Shown here: positions 18,905-27,848 of the stretch, one piece after another
Numbering within the stretch: the first letter of the stretch is position 1
Layout of the letters: each line of letters opens with the position of its first letter
Assembly (NCBI RefSeq): GCF_012974865.1
Contig: NZ_CP043633.1
Span: 496,001 to 560,000 of the forward strand
Length of the DNA: 64,000 nucleotides
Direction of reading: 5' to 3'
Source of the DNA: Nonlabens sp. Ci31
GTDB lineage: Bacteria; Bacteroidota; Bacteroidia; Flavobacteriales; Flavobacteriaceae
The notes under the pieces: model-generated
The model's input: only the letters and a program-made list of their open reading frames with translations
Told to the model about the DNA's origin: nothing
Database searches by the model: none
Position numbers and translations under genes: made by a program

Positions 18905-19060
18905 AAATAGGCCACTACTTTTCGGATAAGCACAAGCCGTAAGCCCCACGCGGATTTCTTATTATCTTTTTTCTCAATAAGCCATACTTCGACCAAAGCT
19001 CAGCACAAGCTTTAAAAATTTGGTGCCCTTGCAAAAGTTCCTTTACCAGTGGGTTAAGCC
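18905..19060. repeat. Intergenic repeat of the TTTTCGG...AAGCACAAGCC type
   Basis: This stretch contains ACTTTTCGGATAAGCACAAG, TCTCAATAAGCCATACTTCG and CAGCACAAGCTTTAAAAATT. The same three blocks recur in the same order around 29750-29870, and the first two at 38195-38270. It lies just upstream of the decayed IS110 gene and is an outlying copy of the elements that separate genes between 29 and 41 kb. Confidence 0.6.
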
Positions 19061-19138
19061 ACAATTGCCCTATTATTTTTAGTATCCATGTAAAAGCAGC
19101 CTGTCGAGTATCTTTAAGATTCACAAAAACTAAAAGAT

Positions 19139-19735
19139 ATGAACACTCCACAAACTGCGACACCTAAGTTATTCATTGGTATTGATATACACAAGCGAAG
19201 CTGGAAAATACACCGTGCCACAGATCTCTCAGGTGGAAAGACATTCTCCGTGCCACCATTGCCCAAACAGCTGCAAGGGTACGTTGACAAGTATTATTCT
19301 GACTACGAAGTAACAACAGCTTACGAAGCTGGTTGTTGTGGTTATGTCACTCACCGTTGTTTTAAATCTTAAGGTTGGAGCTCTTTAGTGGTCAATCCAA
19401 CCGATATCTTCAGAAAAGGTAAAGAACGCCATACAAAGACCGATCGCATCGATGCACAGCTCATCGCAAAGGAGCTGAAAGATGGTTGTTTAGACAGTAT
19501 TCACGTTACAGATAAGAGGAGAGAAGAGCTGCGCAGTCTTTTTAGAAGAAGAAATGATCTGGTAAAGAACTACCGCAATTGGTTAGACGATCTGGATTTT
19601 GAATTTCAAGACGCTCGCCTGACAATGGAAAGTAAACTACGGCAGTTTAGATTTATAGATCAGGAAATACGAGAAGTATACAGTACCATTACAATAATCC
19701 GCCAAATGCTTCAACGCAAAAGCAATATTTGAAAT
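19139..19735 (+). pseudogene. Decayed IS110-family transposase
   Basis: The N-terminal part (FIGIDIHKRSWKIH) carries the first catalytic Asp of the DEDD transposases, and TAYEAGCCGY carries the Glu. A TAA at 19370-19372 interrupts the frame, which then continues with VNPTDIFRKGK and KTDRIDAQLIAKEL (third acidic residue). At KNYR/NWLDDLDFEF about 30 residues of the family are missing, and the frame stops after about 114 codons, without the C-terminal domain. Three separate lesions mean the element is inactive. No terminal repeats can be defined. Confidence 0.85.
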
Positions 19736-19805
19736 TAAAATGATTAGTTTTATTTTCATATTCTTAATTTTGATGGGCTTTTATCAGCATTAAAATACTC
19801 CATTT

Positions 19806-20345
19806 TTAATCCTCTAGATTTTCTTCCCAAGTTTCAAGAACTGCTAAAACCTCCTCTTTATCTTCTGGCAAAAAATTACATTTAAAGGAATCGACCACTT
19901 CATTTGTAATACCTAATTCTTCATCATCCAATTGGTACGCTATACTATTAAAAAAACAGAATTCGACAACGAAATAATCTTTATATTCCTTGTAACTATA
20001 TCTATAAAATTCACTCCAGTCCATCCCTGAATAGGTTTCTTGCAAATTCATACTGCTAGAATTTAAGGTAACAATGAAGGTGTTGCCGGTGAGTTTTTGA
20101 GAAACTCTTGTGGGTTTTGTATAACTATCATCCCTTTTAATTTTATCTAAAAATTTTTGAATAGGAGGAATACTGTTTGCTTCATTTACTGCAAAACTAG
20201 TGCTTGCTATCGATGCTAAGATTAATAGGCAAATTGTGACTGTTTTTCTTATAGGTTTAGTGTTTATGTATTCTATATTAATATCAGGTCCTACTGTTGG
20301 CTCCATCTTTGACTGCTTTTTTGAGTAACATATGTGGTACCACAA
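19806..20345 (-). CDS. Exported protein, paralogue of the 21-kb protein; original start codon apparently lost
   Basis: The protein core is homologous to the last 130 residues of the protein at 20863-21759: both have P(S/P)(V/I)QKYLDKI, a DW..F motif and a matching C-terminal half. The signal peptide begins IRKTVTICLLILASIASTSFA, preceded on DNA by the same 20-odd bases found just before the ATG of the 20369-20836 gene. At the place of that ATG, positions 20250-20252 read ATA. The longest open start is ATG 20345, with another ATG at 20306, but these would put about 20-30 extra residues before the signal peptide. It may be translated poorly or not at all. Confidence 0.6.
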   Translation of the reverse strand: MWYHICYSKKQSKMEPTVGPDINIEYINTKPIRKTVTICLLILASIASTSFAVNEANSIPPIQKFLDKIKRDDSYTKPTRVSQKLTGNTFIVTLNSSSMNLQETYSGMDWSEFYRYSYKEYKDYFVVEFCFFNSIAYQLDDEELGITNEVVDSFKCNFLPEDKEEVLAVLETWEENLED

Positions 20346-20368
20346 TGGCGTTAAAGCTTTTTACCTGT

Positions 20369-20836
20369 CTATTTAGTTTTATAAAGCATAATTTTAAGAG
20401 GTTCCAGCTCTGGGTATACGTTATAAGTTATTATTAAACGCCAATTTTGATTTGTGCTTTCCCACAAATCCTGCCTTTTAATTCCTGAATCACCTTTAGT
20501 CTTTAAATAAAAGTCATTTTCTTTCAGCCAACGTATTAATTGGTTGTATTCAGTTTCAGATATTCCTTCAAACCCAGCACCTCGTGAAATATTATTAAAA
20601 TATAAAATATCTATTTCGGCATCGTAATTTTTATCTGTAAAATATTGATGGTAATACCCTTCGTCATCAGTATCGTCTTCGTCATACTTATATTTCTTAC
20701 TTTTTAAATTATTCTTTACTTCTTTCGCCTTATATCCTATAAGCTCTTTGAGCTTATTTATTGTTGCAGGTCTATCCTGTGCAACGGCTATATTGGATGA
20801 AATAATGAAAATACAGATTGCGATTATTTTTTTCAT
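20369..20836 (-). CDS. Small exported protein of unknown function
   Basis: A 155-aa protein with a clear signal peptide (MKKIIAICIFIISSNIAVAQ). The mature part has an acidic DEDDTDDEGYYHQYF segment and two Trp residues near the end. No family is recognised. It lies 26 bp downstream of the 20863 gene and is the middle member of three minus-strand genes in a row. The 22-bp sequence just before its ATG is repeated before the signal peptide of the downstream gene, which points to local duplication. Confidence 0.7.
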   Translation of the reverse strand: MKKIIAICIFIISSNIAVAQDRPATINKLKELIGYKAKEVKNNLKSKKYKYDEDDTDDEGYYHQYFTDKNYDAEIDILYFNNISRGAGFEGISETEYNQLIRWLKENDFYLKTKGDSGIKRQDLWESTNQNWRLIITYNVYPELEPLKIMLYKTK

Positions 20837-20862
20837 AGGTTTAGTGTTTATGTATTAAATAT

Positions 20863-21759
20863 TTATTTTAGGCTTCTGCTTTTTCCCCAATATTTGACCG
20901 CTTTTAAGAAGGCTTCTTCATCCTTTTTATAAATAAAGCATGAAAATGTTTCTAGGTTGCCTGTCGCAAATTGTTCTCCGTTTTTAAATGAAGTATAGGT
21001 TATATCACTAGAAAAATGAAAAACACATTCCGTATATTTTTTCTCATTTTTTACAGAATGCATTGTAACACGAGAAAATTTATTCCAGTCGATATTTGAA
21101 TAAACAGATTTATATATGTTTTTAGAAGAAATAGTTATTGAATTTTTTGTGTGTGTATTGACTGAAAGACGCTGACTTATCATCTTATCAACAGAAGAGT
21201 TCTCCTCAAATATTTTACCTTCAATTTTATCCAAGTATTTTTGAACAGACGGAAAAGGTTCAGCACTTACGTGTGTTATTTTAGAATCATCCAAAATATC
21301 TATTTGAAGTAATGTAAAGAAAACGCCACCGCTTATCGTCGTGAACTTATATCGGGAATTGGCCTTTCCCCAAGTACGAGCTTCTTCCTTTTTACCATTC
21401 ATTTTTACCTTTTCTTTGGCGATGATGGTATAAGCATTTTCCTCTAATTCAGTATAAAATAACGGTAAACTCATAATAAAAATAAGACTCCCCACTTTAG
21501 AGAGCTTTTTGTTTATATAAATCATTTTGATCTTATGATCACTTTTATTGGAAAATGTAAGTACTTCCTTTGCACCCTCAGCAGTTTCTTCCTGTAGAGC
21601 ATATTCTAGAGATGTCATGAATTCTTTTATATCATCATACGTGGTATTCTCTATTAAGTATTTCCAGTGATCGGGATCAGCGCTATCAAAATCCTGTGAA
21701 TTTGATAGCAGTGATGATAAGAAGATGGTAACAACCCATACTATTTTTATTGTTTTCAT
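20863..21759 (-). CDS. Exported protein with C-terminal domain shared with downstream neighbour
   Basis: A 298-aa protein with a signal peptide ending near SNSQ (MKTIKIVWVVTIFLSSLLSNSQ). Residues about 165-298 match the whole mature part of the 19806-20345 protein (PSVQKYLDKI, RLSVNT, IDWNKFSRV, TFSCFIYKKDEEAFLKAV). The N-terminal 150 residues have no such partner. Function unknown. Presence of the same domain in a stand-alone and a fused form within 1.5 kb suggests tandem duplication of a secreted domain. Confidence 0.75.
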   Translation of the reverse strand: MKTIKIVWVVTIFLSSLLSNSQDFDSADPDHWKYLIENTTYDDIKEFMTSLEYALQEETAEGAKEVLTFSNKSDHKIKMIYINKKLSKVGSLIFIMSLPLFYTELEENAYTIIAKEKVKMNGKKEEARTWGKANSRYKFTTISGGVFFTLLQIDILDDSKITHVSAEPFPSVQKYLDKIEGKIFEENSSVDKMISQRLSVNTHTKNSITISSKNIYKSVYSNIDWNKFSRVTMHSVKNEKKYTECVFHFSSDITYTSFKNGEQFATGNLETFSCFIYKKDEEAFLKAVKYWGKSRSLK

Positions 21760-21840
21760 AAGCCAGTTTTATTATTAGTGTAGACATTTAAAATTATAAT
21801 TCACGGCGCATCCGTTATGAGAAAATAACGGCCGATCATG

Positions 21841-22215
21841 CTATCTTTTCAAAATATTTTTTAATTCTATCAACGATCTATAGACTTTATCGCCATTTTC
21901 TGTAAAAAAGGTTATGTTTATTCTTGGTTCTGCCTGATAAATTTTAACTCTCAAATTATTGATGGTTGTTTGGGAATCCTTTATTAAAATTGTTTTTGTG
22001 CATCCCTTATCGCTTCCTATAATGGAAATTTCACCGTTTTCTAAAACACTTATTTTTTCTATGTTATAGCATGGTGGGTCATACATTCCTCCAAGGAACT
22101 GTTTGCCGATCAATTCTTCTTGTAAGGCGTTTGTTATTTTTAAAAATTCTTTATTTTGTGCATGAAGTGCACCTGTTGTTGCCATAATAAAGCAAAGGGC
22201 GAGTAGATTTTTCAT
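21841..22215 (-). CDS. Small exported protein of unknown function
   Basis: A 124-aa protein with signal peptide MKNLLALCFIMATTGALHAQ. The mature part has two cysteines (PPCYN and KGCTK), which could form a disulfide in the periplasm. Beta-rich appearance; no family recognised. It lies on the same strand as five other small exported proteins between 19.8 and 23.4 kb, with an 81-bp gap to the next gene, so it may have its own promoter. Confidence 0.65.
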   Translation of the reverse strand: MKNLLALCFIMATTGALHAQNKEFLKITNALQEELIGKQFLGGMYDPPCYNIEKISVLENGEISIIGSDKGCTKTILIKDSQTTINNLRVKIYQAEPRINITFFTENGDKVYRSLIELKNILKR

Positions 22216-22390
22216 GATTAGATCGGATTTATTTTTTTATTTGGACATGTTAGCTCCTTTTCTAGAGGCTTTTTTTCATCCTTATGGATTGGTATTGAAA
22301 TTTCACTTTATAATATTCATTGGGAATTTTATGACAGTTTTCATTATTGATGCTACGGCATTCCCGCACTTTTGCCTGACCAGGTAAATA

Positions 22391-22789
22391 CTATTTTGGG
22401 TTGGGGGGCATATTCACTAGCATTTTTTCTATACGATTCTTTAATTGTTCCTTATAACTTTCGATTGTCATCCCTTTTACAATGCCATGCACTGTTGGTT
22501 GACAATCAAAACCTGATTGTTTTTTCTTATATTCATAAACGGTCACACATTCTTTTGCTGAGATAAATTCAGTGCTTGGGTTGCTTGTTTTATGTTCTTG
22601 GACAAATTCATTCCTTTTTAAGGCATATTCTTGACGGTCGTTTACTTCTTCACTTATCCATGCACGAGGACTGCACATAAAACTTTTTTCCATATTGTAC
22701 CGACTAATAAGTAGAAAAGGTTTTTCTTGCTGAGCAGGAATATTCAGGAAAAATAGAAGTGCAGCAGCGGTGAGTAATAGTTGTGTCAT
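22391..22789 (-). CDS. Small exported protein of unknown function
   Basis: A 132-aa protein with signal peptide MTQLLLTAAALLFFLNIPAQ. The mature chain has three cysteines (MCSP, KECV, DCQP) and ends with a Pro/Asn-rich tail. No family is recognised. It is isolated by gaps of 86 and 175 bp from its neighbours. Confidence 0.6.
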   Translation of the reverse strand: MTQLLLTAAALLFFLNIPAQQEKPFLLISRYNMEKSFMCSPRAWISEEVNDRQEYALKRNEFVQEHKTSNPSTEFISAKECVTVYEYKKKQSGFDCQPTVHGIVKGMTIESYKEQLKNRIEKMLVNMPPNPK

Positions 22790-22875
22790 TTAGTCTCTAT
22801 TAAAATGTTTCATGTTACTTGTGAAAATGATGTTAATTGATTGATCTATCTTTATAATAAATTTGTTTGTATGAA

Positions 22876-23433
22876 CTAATCAGCCTTGGTTTTATAATAA
22901 TAAATAACCTTCAAATCCACATCTTTCAATACGAGTTCTGAAGCATTTATTTTTAATATTTTATAAGTGTATTTGTCTGCCGTTTCCCATTCCATAAACA
23001 GTTTTTTTCCATCCAACAAATATTCCCCAGAAGTAGGTCGTTCCAATAATTTTGAACGGTTATAAAAAGCACGATTGACCTGAAAATCAATGGTGCTTTG
23101 GTACAATAGGTGAGCTAATTCTCCGGCTTTTGCATTGATAAGATCCAATTCCTCCACAACCAGTTGTTGCTTGTTATTTAAAGTGTTGTACAACGCCGCT
23201 TTAAAGAGGTCGACTAGGTTTTCTTGAGTAGAAGTAGGGTTGATTTTTAATTTTTTGTATGCAACTTTTTCCAGCGTCCATAACCCAACAAGCGATTCGT
23301 TTTGTTGGGCAACCGCAAAGGAGGTGCTCAAGAAGCACAACACACCCAGAACAAGTGGCAGCTGGAGCTGTAATGATCTGAGGATGATCCATATGGTCAT
23401 TTGGCGGTAGGTTTTGTTAGCACCAAATAACAT
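22876..23433 (-). CDS. Exported lipocalin-like protein (tentative)
   Basis: A 185-aa open frame; the likely start is the second ATG at 23400 (MTIWIIL), which puts a hydrophobic signal ending AVAQ in a normal place. The mature part starts with SLVGLWTLEKV and ends with beta-type repeats (SGEYLLDGKKLFMEW, IYYYKT), reminiscent of small exported lipocalin-like proteins of Bacteroidota, which begin with L.G.W. This is a resemblance only. The PAS-LuxR regulator lies 45 bp upstream on the same strand and may control it. Confidence 0.65.
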   Translation of the reverse strand: MLFGANKTYRQMTIWIILRSLQLQLPLVLGVLCFLSTSFAVAQQNESLVGLWTLEKVAYKKLKINPTSTQENLVDLFKAALYNTLNNKQQLVVEELDLINAKAGELAHLLYQSTIDFQVNRAFYNRSKLLERPTSGEYLLDGKKLFMEWETADKYTYKILKINASELVLKDVDLKVIYYYKTKAD

Positions 23434-23478
23434 ATTTATTTCAACTCATACAATACCTACAATTGCGTATATTTTCAT

Positions 23479-24240
23479 TTAAATGAGCCCCTGTAGCATG
23501 CTCTTATTTACCAGCTCAATGGAGTTTTTACAACCAGATTTTGAATAGATATTATTGCGGTGCTTTTTAACCGTACCAGCGCTAATATTTAGTCGAATCG
23601 CAATTTCTTTATTGGAATTACCTTCTGATATACCACGTATAATTTCTACTTCACGTTTGGTAAACAACGTGAACTGATCATTCTCCGCAGTGATCTCTAT
23701 ATTGATGTAGGAGGTCTCATTTTTGAGGCTCAATAGCGAAAAGGTGTTGTTATGCCTTGTGGCGATGTGATTGATATTCGTATGAATATTGAGAGATTTG
23801 CCAAACCTGCCCTGCCCATCAACCGTTAGCACGATCGCTTGATGATTAAGCAGCTCATAGGCTCCGTTTTTCATTTTACTCCTAAATGAATAATTTGATT
23901 TATAATTGAGCACATCATTTCCACCTAATTTGTTGTATACCAGATCGATGTTTGCCGCTTCTGCCTTAGATACAAAATCCATATCATCTGGATGAATGGA
24001 ACCTAAAATATCATCAAAAGTCACTGTTTCAGGATCAAATCCATGGATGTCATAAATGGAGGGACTGACATTTGTTAAAGACATATCAAAAAAGTCGATA
24101 ATGTAATAGTAGAAAGGCCCCACACTGATAATCGAACTAACCAGAGCTTCAAAATCCAATAGAGGTAGTTGCGTATTTTGATGGGCTTTTTTTTGCCCTT
24201 CTTCCCAAATTACTTTTAACTTATTAATTTCTGTGCTCAT
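23479..24240 (-). CDS. PAS-like sensor with LuxR-type DNA-binding domain
   Basis: The 253-aa protein has an N-terminal PAS-like part (residues about 30-150: VGPFYYYIIDFFDM, ILGSIHPDDMDFV) and a C-terminal LuxR/GerE helix-turn-helix (about 185-250: LFTKREVEIIRGISEGNSNK, EIAIRLNISAGTVKKHR). There is no receiver domain, so it probably senses a ligand or partner directly. It is the first gene of a run of minus-strand genes for small exported proteins, and is the natural candidate for their regulator, though no binding site was found. Confidence 0.88.
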   Translation of the reverse strand: MSTEINKLKVIWEEGQKKAHQNTQLPLLDFEALVSSIISVGPFYYYIIDFFDMSLTNVSPSIYDIHGFDPETVTFDDILGSIHPDDMDFVSKAEAANIDLVYNKLGGNDVLNYKSNYSFRSKMKNGAYELLNHQAIVLTVDGQGRFGKSLNIHTNINHIATRHNNTFSLLSLKNETSYINIEITAENDQFTLFTKREVEIIRGISEGNSNKEIAIRLNISAGTVKKHRNNIYSKSGCKNSIELVNKSMLQGLI

Positions 24241-24932
24241 AAATCAAATTTATAACCCGCCTACTGGCACTTCTAAAGTTACTACAAATTAAGCTTCATT
24301 TAACATTTTATTTTGAATGTTATGGTTCCTTGAATTAGCTCGTCATCCGTCCTGCTCGCCATGAGTTTATGAAATGTGTTGAGCCATAGATTTTAACTTG
24401 ATTTGTTTACCAGGAGTTTAGGTGGGCCTTCTATTTGAATTTTGTATTACTAGTACCAGCGGATACTTTAACGCGCCCATTTTTTCGATTGTCCTATGAA
24501 CAAACCTAGAGAGTTGCTCTACCTGAACATGTGTTTGAGAATCTTAGAAGACTTTCTAATGAGATGTTAATGGTTGATGATGAGGTAATACCCGCTTTCG
24601 CGAAAGCGGAAAAAACACCATACCAGTAAGTCATAGAAGCTAGGTGCTTATACCAGTACCGCGCATCATTTATCAACTGCAATGAAGGGGTGGTCACTCT
24701 AGCAAATCACGTATCGATCCATCGATGGATCCAGCGGAGAACCGCCATGGTAACGCTGAAATTTAGGAAAACATGAAGCGAGAGCCGCAGACGATGGCTC
24801 TGGGAAATGTGGTATAAGAAATCGAGCAAAAAAGGAGCTTATTGCAAGTGAGCTCCATGGAATGGGAACCATAAAACATTTTCTATAGCCTTCAATGCGC
24901 CATCATGAATACGATAGAAATAGGATACCATC
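24241..24932. other. Gene-free stretch with one copy of the dispersed palindrome
   Basis: No supported gene. CCGCTTTCGCGAAAGCGG lies at 24592-24609. The plus strand reads open around 24500-24660 (RVALPEHVFENLRRLSNEM), interrupted by a stop, and could be the relic of a gene. Palindromic restriction-like motifs (ATCGATGGATCC) at about 24721 have no clear role. Confidence 0.35.
24592..24609. repeat. Dispersed palindrome CCGCTTTCGCGAAAGCGG
   Basis: Perfect 18-bp palindrome; one of six copies in the window (others at 43649, 50354, 53347, 57381 and, degenerate, 62741). This copy is intergenic or in relic sequence. Confidence 0.8.
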
Positions 24933-25614
24933 ATGAATAAAATACCAACTCTCTTTGCTGCTTTATTATTGACCTGCTTCTCTTGTAGCAAAAGAAGCCA
25001 TTTTGAAATCATAAAAACTCCAAATTCAATTAGTCAACGATCTGCTCAAATCGACTCAAAAAACTGGCACCTACAAGATATTGAACTGGATACTGTTCCT
25101 GGTATTAGCTTACAAAGAGCTTATGACAGTCTTTTAGTCAATAAGAAAAGTAAAGAAGTTATCGTTGCCGTTATTGATAGTGAAATAGATATAAATCATG
25201 TTGGTTTAAAAAATCATATTTGGAATAATTCAAAGGAAGTATCAGATAATCCAATTGATAATGATAAAAATGGTTATATAAATGGTGTAAACGGTTGGAA
25301 TTTCATCGGTAATATTAAGAAAATAGCTCAGAAAAAATATGATGATGATATTAGTTACTTCCAAGCAATAAAAGATAACCATATAAGAGTATACGACTCC
25401 TATTTTAATGCAAAAAAAAGGGTTCAAAAACTCCTTGAAAAAGGAAGACTACACTGCTAAAGAACTAAAAAGACTAAAAACTCGTATTAAAGAAGAAAAA
25501 ATACAGAAAGCTTGCGATTTAATCATTGAAATTATGGGATACGGTATAACAGATAAATATATTATCGATAATAAATACCAAAGTTTGCAAAGGAATGATC
25601 CACTAATGGGATAG
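24933..25614 (+). pseudogene. Subtilisin-family (S8) protease, frameshifted and truncated
   Basis: A Cys-lipoprotein signal (MNKIPTLFAALLLTCFSCSK) leads into a subtilase N-terminus: VIVAVIDSEIDINHVGL carries the catalytic Asp region, followed by NHIWNNSKEVSDNPIDNDKNG and GWNFIG. At about 25433-25437 a run of five A puts the frame out; with four it would read LLEKEDYTAKELKRLK, which is found in the next frame up to 25614. The His and Ser parts of the catalytic triad are missing, so the gene is cut at least in half. The family normally exceeds 500 residues here. Confidence 0.8.
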
Positions 25615-25725
25615 ACTACAGCTCAAATAATCTTTAATCAATAATAAATCTAAGAGTTTGTAGAGGAGTACTCCTAATCCTGGCGCTATTATGAATAAGC
25701 TAAATGAAAAAATATATTTCTTCAT
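25603..25725 (-). CDS. Tiny hydrophobic ORF (40 aa), doubtful
   Basis: MKKYIFSFSLFIIAPGLG followed by LYKLLDLLL gives one membrane-like segment, and it starts with a typical flavobacterial MKK. It overlaps the end of the protease fragment in antisense and has no recognised family. It could be the leftover signal segment of a lost cassette gene. Confidence 0.25.
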   Translation of the reverse strand: MKKYIFSFSLFIIAPGLGVLLYKLLDLLLIKDYLSCSLSH

Positions 25726-25740
25726 TTTTTTGATGCACGC

Positions 25741-25890
25741 TAACGTTTGGCTAAGGCACTTGTGCTAGTGTTTTTTAATTCTACTAATTTAGTGAAAGCT
25801 GCTAAAACTGCATAATGCAATCGAAGCTCGGCAACTAGTTAAGGGAAAGATACCACCCACTGAAATCACAGCAAGCAATACGCCAAATTC
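25741..25890. repeat. attC-like element before pncB
   Basis: It begins CTAACGTTTGGCTAAGG; the short arms TTTGGC (25746-25751) and GCCAAA (25882-25887) enclose about 130 bp. The opening TAACGTTT is shared with the element after pncB at 27391. The rest of 25615-26213 has no convincing gene and should contain the pncB promoter near 26160-26200. Confidence 0.35.
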
Positions 25891-26213
25891 GGGAGCAGTT
25901 GAACGGCTGCATAAAATATGAGTTGTTGATTTAAAGTGATTTGTTGATGCGTGCAAGTGATATACTGATACGTTAAAGTTAAGGGAGTCGTCATTAGATT
26001 TTGTAAATTCATTTTTGACAAACGGAGAATAGTCAAAAATCATAATCCATATGTCTGTTACATTTTTTCATAAGAAAAATTTAATCACCTTTAGAAAGTT
26101 ATGTAAGTTGGCGCCTTTTTAAAAGTAAGCTTACTCCACTAGCATCAAAATCTCAATGTCAACCATTTTGTAACATATTTAATACATTTGAGTATAATCA
26201 AAAATATAAATGC

Positions 26214-27392
26214 ATGAACCAAGAAGTAGGAATTATAAAGTCTATACTGGATAATGACTTATATAAGTTCACTCAACAACAGGCCGTTGTTGAACTATTC
26301 CAAAGAGAATGTGTTACGTACGATTTCATCAATAGGGGAAAAACAGCATTCCCATATGAATTTGACCTTAGACTTCGACAGGAACTTAAAAAGATGGAGC
26401 TATTATCTTTGCAAGAATCAGAAACTAACTTCCTTATAAAAAAGTGTGGAGGATATTTAAAACCAACATACATCGACTTGCTAAAATCATATCGTTATGA
26501 TTCGTCTGAAATAGAAATTACCCAGAACGGAGGAAAACTTACTTTAACTATTACTGGCTACTGGTATAAAACAATTCTGTGGGAAGTACCTCTTTTGGCT
26601 CTAATTTCTGAGCTTTATTTTCAAATGACGGGCGAGCCAATACATAGTCGTGAGGAAAGATTAAAAAACAATATTGAGAAGGGTACTAAGTTTTATAAAA
26701 ATGATGTTAAGGTTGCTGATTTTGGAACCCGAAGAAGATACTCTTACGCCAATCATTTGGAGGTAGTGCAGGATTTACTTTCAGTTTTTGATAATGGAAC
26801 TCAATTTATGGCAGGAACTTCCAATGTTCATATTGCAATGGTAACAGGTATTAAACCAATAGGAACTCATGCCCATGAGTGGATTAGCGGAATAGCTGCT
26901 CTAAAAGGATATAGCTATGCTAATAAAAATATGATGGATGATTGGGTTAAGGTTTATCAAGGCGAACTTGGCATAGCCCTGACAGACACTTTTGGCCTTG
27001 ATGCTTTTCTTAAAGACTTTAATACTTTTTACGCAAAATTATTTGATGGTGTTCGGCATGATTCTGGAAACCCATTTCAGTTTACAGAAAAGATTGTAGG
27101 TCATTATAAACATCTCGGTATTGACCCCATTTCTAAAACAATAGTATTTTCTGACGGTCTTAATGTAGACTTAACAATAGAATTAAAAAAACACTGCAAG
27201 GATATTGGGATTAAGTGTTCCTTTGGAATTGGCACACATTTCACAAATGACGTAGGCATAAAGGCTTTGAATATAGTAATTAAGATGGTTTCTATAAATA
27301 ATAGACACGTAGTAAAATTAAGTGATGTAAAAGAGAAGCACACCGGAGATTTGGAGACAATACAGTTAGCGAAGAGAATGGTTGGCTATTAA
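26214..27392 (+). CDS. pncB: Nicotinate phosphoribosyltransferase
   Basis: The 392-aa enzyme joins nicotinate and PRPP to nicotinate mononucleotide, the first step of NAD salvage. Visible family motifs are the N-terminal LDNDLYKFTQQQAV, FGTRRRYS, the His-bearing GTHAHEWISG near residue 218, and DGVRHDSGNPF. Length matches the family. The start is the ATG at 26214. It is one of the few plus-strand genes in the window and sits between two attC-like elements (25741 and 27391), so it may have been acquired as a cassette. With a defence island nearby, a role in restoring NAD after phage attack is conceivable, but simple NAD salvage explains it. Confidence 0.95.
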   Translation: MNQEVGIIKSILDNDLYKFTQQQAVVELFQRECVTYDFINRGKTAFPYEFDLRLRQELKKMELLSLQESETNFLIKKCGGYLKPTYIDLLKSYRYDSSEIEITQNGGKLTLTITGYWYKTILWEVPLLALISELYFQMTGEPIHSREERLKNNIEKGTKFYKNDVKVADFGTRRRYSYANHLEVVQDLLSVFDNGTQFMAGTSNVHIAMVTGIKPIGTHAHEWISGIAALKGYSYANKNMMDDWVKVYQGELGIALTDTFGLDAFLKDFNTFYAKLFDGVRHDSGNPFQFTEKIVGHYKHLGIDPISKTIVFSDGLNVDLTIELKKHCKDIGIKCSFGIGTHFTNDVGIKALNIVIKMVSINNRHVVKLSDVKEKHTGDLETIQLAKRMVGY

Positions 27393-27530
27393 CGTTTTGC
27401 GGCTGCCCGAAGAGTGTTACTATTGCCGCAAAACTGCATTTGAAAAACTAAACTTCCATTAACCACAAAACTGTCTTTGAAACACGAAACCCTGCCTTCT
27501 GGGTAAGTGCTGTTAGCGGTTCGTTGTTTT
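27391..27530. repeat. attC-like element after pncB
   Basis: It starts at the pncB stop (TTAACGTTTTGCGGCTGCC) with arms TTTTGCGGC (27395-27403) and GCCGCAAAA (27425-27433), and ends TGCTGTTAGCGGTTCG. An opening TTAAC and a closing GTTAGC frame about 130 bp with internal hairpins, as in integron attC sites directly after a cassette gene. Confidence 0.5.
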
Positions 27531-27564
27531 TTTGGTCATGGCGTTTCTATCGATTACTCGGTGT

Positions 27565-27668
27565 CTTGGTGCGTTAGCTTTCAGTTGTTCCTGCCCTTAA
27601 GCTGACTACAGATGAAAAACTTTTCTAGGTTTTAAACTTTCGGGAGCAGGGAACAAGGATACGCTGAT
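27565..27668. repeat. Second attC-like inverted repeat
   Basis: Outer arms GCGT (about 27571) and ACGC (27661-27664) and inner arms TTGTTCCTGC (about 27585) and GCAGGGAACAA (about 27648) pair with one bulged base and a loop of about 55 bp. It follows directly after the element at 27391. Confidence 0.4.
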
Positions 27669-27689
27669 TGTCAAAGTTCAAGGATTATG

Positions 27690-27848
27690 GCGTTTAACTG
27701 CGGGCTATGGTGAGATACAGTCTCACTGTGAGGCTATAAGAATAACTATAGCTTGTCAATTGTTCACGTCAAACATATGACGTATCGACAATTTGAGATG
27801 TACCCTAAGGGAACGGGCCTATGTGTCCAAAGTCTCATGTGGGTAAAA
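27690..27848. ncRNA. Possible structured RNA or further repeat
   Basis: Several hairpins are stacked in 150 bp: GTGAGA/TCTCAC (27710-27726), GCTAT/ATAGC around it, and CGTCA/TGACG (27767-27782) within AATTGT/ACAATT (27758-27763 and 27788-27793). There is no reading frame. Dense pairing suggests a folded RNA or another recombination element; I recognise no known RNA family, and strand is unknown. Confidence 0.25.

Noticed and set aside
25789..26043. 84-codon minus-strand frame upstream of pncB
   Set aside because: Overlaps the attC-like element; unusual Ser/Cys-rich composition; probably chance.
27690..27848. Group II intron or known riboswitch
   Set aside because: Pairing is clear, but no domain V-like hairpin, reverse transcriptase or known consensus is seen.
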